A stretch of 8,701 nucleotides of DNA, taken from NCBI GenBank assembly GCA_040901775.1, contig JBBDYF010000021.1, positions 1 through 8,701 of the forward strand, read 5' to 3'. A program made the translations under genes and the position numbers. The notes beneath the pieces are model-generated. The model had not been told where the DNA came from. It did not search any database and saw only the letters and a program-made list of their open reading frames with translations. Shown here piece by piece: positions 6,897-8,701 of this stretch. The DNA is from CAYLLN01 sp040901775 (GTDB lineage Bacteria; Planctomycetota; Planctomycetia; Pirellulales; Pirellulaceae). Numbering within the stretch: the stretch's first letter is position 1; each line of letters opens with the position of its first letter.

Positions 6897-6901
6897 TCCT
6901 C
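6897..6901 (-). promoter_or_regulatory. Ribosome binding site of the phosphatase-superfamily gene
   Basis: GAGGA on the minus strand lies 7 nt before the ATG at 6889-6887. It directly abuts the foot of the hairpin at 6902-6924. Confidence 0.6.
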
Positions 6902-6924
6902 GCCCGCCGGTTCAAACGGCGGGC
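6902..6924 (-). repeat. GC-rich perfect hairpin in the gap between genes 2 and 3
   Basis: GCCCGCCG (6902-6909) and CGGCGGGC (6917-6924) are perfect 8-bp inverted arms around a 7-nt loop. The hairpin lies in the 54-nt gap after the GT4 stop and ends immediately before the GAGGA ribosome binding site of the next gene. There is no T-tract after it in the transcription direction, so it is not a canonical intrinsic terminator. It could stabilise or process the transcript or tune initiation of the downstream gene; this role is inferred. Confidence 0.55.
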
Positions 6925-6943
6925 AGCGAGTAATTTCAGGGTG

Positions 6944-8158
6944 TCAACAGCGGGTCGAGGAGTACGTTAGCGGGCTCGCGGTCAGCAGTTCAGGCTCGCC
7001 CCGCATCGCGGCAAAGCGTTGCAAAAAAACGGCGATCTCCGACACCGCATCGCGCCGGTCGCGGGGACCAGGACCGGGGGGCGGAGGAGCTTGCAGCATG
7101 GCGGCCAGAGCCTCGGCCAGCGGCAATGGCTGCTCGGGCGGAACCAGCCGGCTCGCGCCCAGGCCGGCGATTTCGGGAATTCCGCCCACGGCGCTGGCCA
7201 CAAAGGGGACGCCGCAAGCCGCGGCCTCCAGCAGCACGTTGGGCACCCCTTCCGATCGACTGGGCAGGACAAATACGTCGGCCGCCCGAAACCAATCGGG
7301 CAAATCGGCGTGTGGCACCGAACCGTGAAAAACGACCTGGGATTCCAGGCCGTAACTGGCCGCCAACTGAGCGAGGCGCCTGCGTTGTGGTCCGTCGCCG
7401 ACCAGGTGGAGCTGCCACGGGCCGACCGCCGCCGCAAGCTGCCGGCAGGCGGCCAACAACACATCCAGCCCCTTGACCGGAACGAGGCTGCCGACGAACA
7501 ACAGGTGCTTCGTGCCGGAAGAGAAGTGAAGCCGCTGGCGCGCCTCCGACTTGCTGCCGGGGCAAAATGCCCGGCGATCGACGCCGTCGATCACCACCTG
7601 CACGCGGCGACGAGTTGCCCCCAGGGCGATCACCTTTTCGGCCAGATCGCTGGAGACGGCAATCACGCCGTCGGCTTCGCGAACCGCGGTTGCCGTGCCC
7701 GAGGCGCGTCCGCGGTACCTGGTCAACTCGCGAATGTCGGAGCCATGCACCTGCACGACGGCAGGCAGGCCAACGCTTTTCGCCAGTTGCACCGCGGCGT
7801 AGCCATCGGGATAGGCCCAGGGGGCAAAGATCACTTCGGGATTGAACTCGCGCACCACGCGCTCGAACGTGGCCCGCACCGAGGCCAGAAAGCAGCGTCC
7901 ATACAGCCCGCGGAGGATCTTAGGCGGATACCAATAGCGGGGATGATCGACCGTCAACCCGTCGTGAACGACGCGCCGCCCAGCCGGCAGCGAGGGCAAT
8001 GCCTGGCGGTAGGCGGCCCACTCGTCGGTCCACAAAACCGGGGCGATCACTCGAAGCGGATGCATTTCGGACAGGATCCGAAACTGCTGCCGGTTGTACG
8101 GCGCGCGGTGCGGCAGCAACGGACTGGGATACAGGTTGGTCAGGGCAAGAATCCGCAT
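6944..8158 (-). CDS. Glycosyltransferase family 4 (GT-B fold)
   Basis: The 404-residue product begins with the usual GT4 start MRILALTNLYPSP and has an N-terminal acceptor domain with FAPWAYPDGYAAVQLA (111-126), VVQVHGSDI (134-142) and DGVIAVSSDL (163-172). The VIDGVD segment (189-194) leads into a C-terminal donor domain with LLFVGSLVPVKGLDVLL (219-235), LHLVGDGPQ (250-258) and the SEGVPNVLLEA region carrying the E-x7-E pair Glu303 and Glu311. These are the residues that bind the nucleotide-sugar in retaining GT4 enzymes, so it should be active. A Pro-rich stretch near 357-366 precedes a C-terminal tail of low similarity. The ATG at 8158 is preceded by a GGGGAGAGG ribosome binding site whose GGAG core is six bases away. 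The gene starts 12 nt after the upstream glycosyltransferase stops, so the two are co-transcribed. The sugar specificity cannot be read from sequence. Confidence 0.92.
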   Translation of the reverse strand: MRILALTNLYPSPLLPHRAPYNRQQFRILSEMHPLRVIAPVLWTDEWAAYRQALPSLPAGRRVVHDGLTVDHPRYWYPPKILRGLYGRCFLASVRATFERVVREFNPEVIFAPWAYPDGYAAVQLAKSVGLPAVVQVHGSDIRELTRYRGRASGTATAVREADGVIAVSSDLAEKVIALGATRRRVQVVIDGVDRRAFCPGSKSEARQRLHFSSGTKHLLFVGSLVPVKGLDVLLAACRQLAAAVGPWQLHLVGDGPQRRRLAQLAASYGLESQVVFHGSVPHADLPDWFRAADVFVLPSRSEGVPNVLLEAAACGVPFVASAVGGIPEIAGLGASRLVPPEQPLPLAEALAAMLQAPPPPGPGPRDRRDAVSEIAVFLQRFAAMRGEPELLTASPLTYSSTRC

Positions 8159-8170
8159 CGGCCTCTCCCC

Positions 8171-8701
8171 TCAACTTGTGACGAGGCTGCTGGTGACGAG
8201 GCTGCGGTAACGCCGCTCGTAGGCAGCGGCCATCTGGTCGAGCGAATACTCTTGCCCCACCCGCGCGCGGCCCGCCCGGCCGAGGCGACCCATCAGCTCC
8301 GGATCGTCGAGCAAGCGGGCGAGCGCGTCGGTCAATGCTTGTCGGTTTCCACTGGGAAAGAGAACGCCATTCACGCCGCCGGTCACGGTTTGGGGTATCG
8401 CGCCGACCGACGACGAAACCACGCACAGCCCCGAAGCCCACGCTTCGAGCAGTGCCAGCGGCAATCCTTCGTGCCGGCTGGTCAGGACGAACAGGTCCAT
8501 GGCTTGGAAAAAGTTCTCGGGCTGGGCCTGGTATCCTGCAAAGATCGTTCGCTCGCCAACCCCCAAGCTGAAGGCCAGTTTTTCTAAGCGAGTTCGCTCT
8601 TCGCCGTCACCCACAATCAGCAGCCGCAGGCTGGCGTGTTTTCCCTGTCCTTGCAGGGCCGCAAACGCGCGAATGAGCAAGTCCTGTCGCTTGACTTCGA
8701 C
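8171..8701 (-). CDS. Glycosyltransferase family 4, C-terminal donor domain (cut by right window edge)
   Basis: The frame is open from the right edge to a TGA at 8173-8171, giving the last 176 residues. The visible part starts at EVKRQDLLIRAFAAL, the segment following the GT4 'VGRL' strand, then has LLIVGDGEERTRLE, RTIFAGYQAQPENFFQAMDLF, the donor-binding RHEGLPLALLEAW with the E-x7-E pair at fragment residues 78 and 86, and GAIPQTVTGG with NGVLFPSG. These are the conserved elements of the retaining GT4 donor domain. A TTG at 8680 should not be taken as the start, since the family needs about 200 residues more upstream, beyond the window. The last ten residues, SLVTSSLVTS, come from a 15-bp tandem duplication. 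The next glycosyltransferase gene starts 12 nt downstream. Confidence 0.9.
   Translation of the reverse strand, partial: VEVKRQDLLIRAFAALQGQGKHASLRLLIVGDGEERTRLEKLAFSLGVGERTIFAGYQAQPENFFQAMDLFVLTSRHEGLPLALLEAWASGLCVVSSSVGAIPQTVTGGVNGVLFPSGNRQALTDALARLLDDPELMGRLGRAGRARVGQEYSLDQMAAAYERRYRSLVTSSLVTS
8178..8207. repeat. 15-bp tandem duplication at the 3' end of the partial glycosyltransferase gene
   Basis: GTGACGAGGCTGCTG (8178-8192) is followed directly by GTGACGAGGCTGCGG (8193-8207), differing at one base. It is in frame and encodes the repeated SLVTS at the protein's C-terminus. It looks like a recent replication-slippage duplication with little structural effect. Confidence 0.75.

Noticed and set aside
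6902..6924. Intrinsic terminator after the GT4 gene
   Set aside because: The stem is strong but is followed by the next gene's ribosome binding site and no T-run, so termination here is not supported.
7019..8587. Long open frame on the plus strand (522 codons) spanning two glycosyltransferase genes
   Set aside because: It crosses two clear minus-strand GT4 genes and the gap between them, and the peptide has no protein-like domains.

Overview
The window is high-GC bacterial DNA carrying eight genes, all on the minus strand, so transcription runs from high to low coordinates. The best taxonomic clue is the N-terminus of the last gene (start 624). It reads as a basic stretch followed by a PLRFEGLECRLAL-type motif, a variant of the LEPR-XLL-like leader seen at the start of many large secreted proteins of Planctomycetota. 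Together with the base composition and the style of the polysaccharide genes, this points to a planctomycete, perhaps of the Pirellulales type. The assignment is an inference, because no rRNA or other marker is present.

Layout in transcription order: (1) 8701-8171, the C-terminal half of a GT4 glycosyltransferase, cut by the window edge; (2) 8158-6944, a complete GT4 glycosyltransferase; (3) 6889-5396, a cytosolic alkaline-phosphatase/phosphodiesterase-superfamily protein in which most expected metal and nucleophile residues appear substituted; (4) 5336-4131, a third GT-B glycosyltransferase; (5) 4090-2960, non-hydrolysing UDP-GlcNAc 2-epimerase (WecB family); (6) 2844-1501, a UDP-sugar 6-dehydrogenase of the WbpA/WecC type; (7) 1498-953, a left-handed beta-helix (hexapeptide-repeat) acyltransferase; (8) 624-1, the N-terminal part of a secreted right-handed parallel beta-helix protein, cut by the left edge.

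Genes 1-7 are spaced by 2 to 115 nt and look like one operon for an exopolysaccharide or other surface glycan. The epimerase and dehydrogenase would supply an N-acetylhexosaminuronic acid donor (UDP-ManNAcA or UDP-GlcNAcA). The three glycosyltransferases would assemble the repeat unit, and the acyltransferase would O- or N-acylate it. No flippase, polymerase, initiating glycosyl-phosphate transferase, exosortase or chain-length regulator lies in the window, so the locus must extend beyond it. Gene 8 follows a 328-nt gap holding a plausible sigma70-like promoter and may be a separate unit, possibly an extracellular carbohydrate-binding or polysaccharide-modifying protein.

I see no RNA genes, insertion sequences, CRISPR arrays, attachment sites or origins. 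The region is mostly an ordinary polysaccharide locus. The most unusual item is gene 3, which looks like a pseudoenzyme or repurposed member of its superfamily embedded among glycosyltransferases, with a strong hairpin abutting its ribosome binding site.
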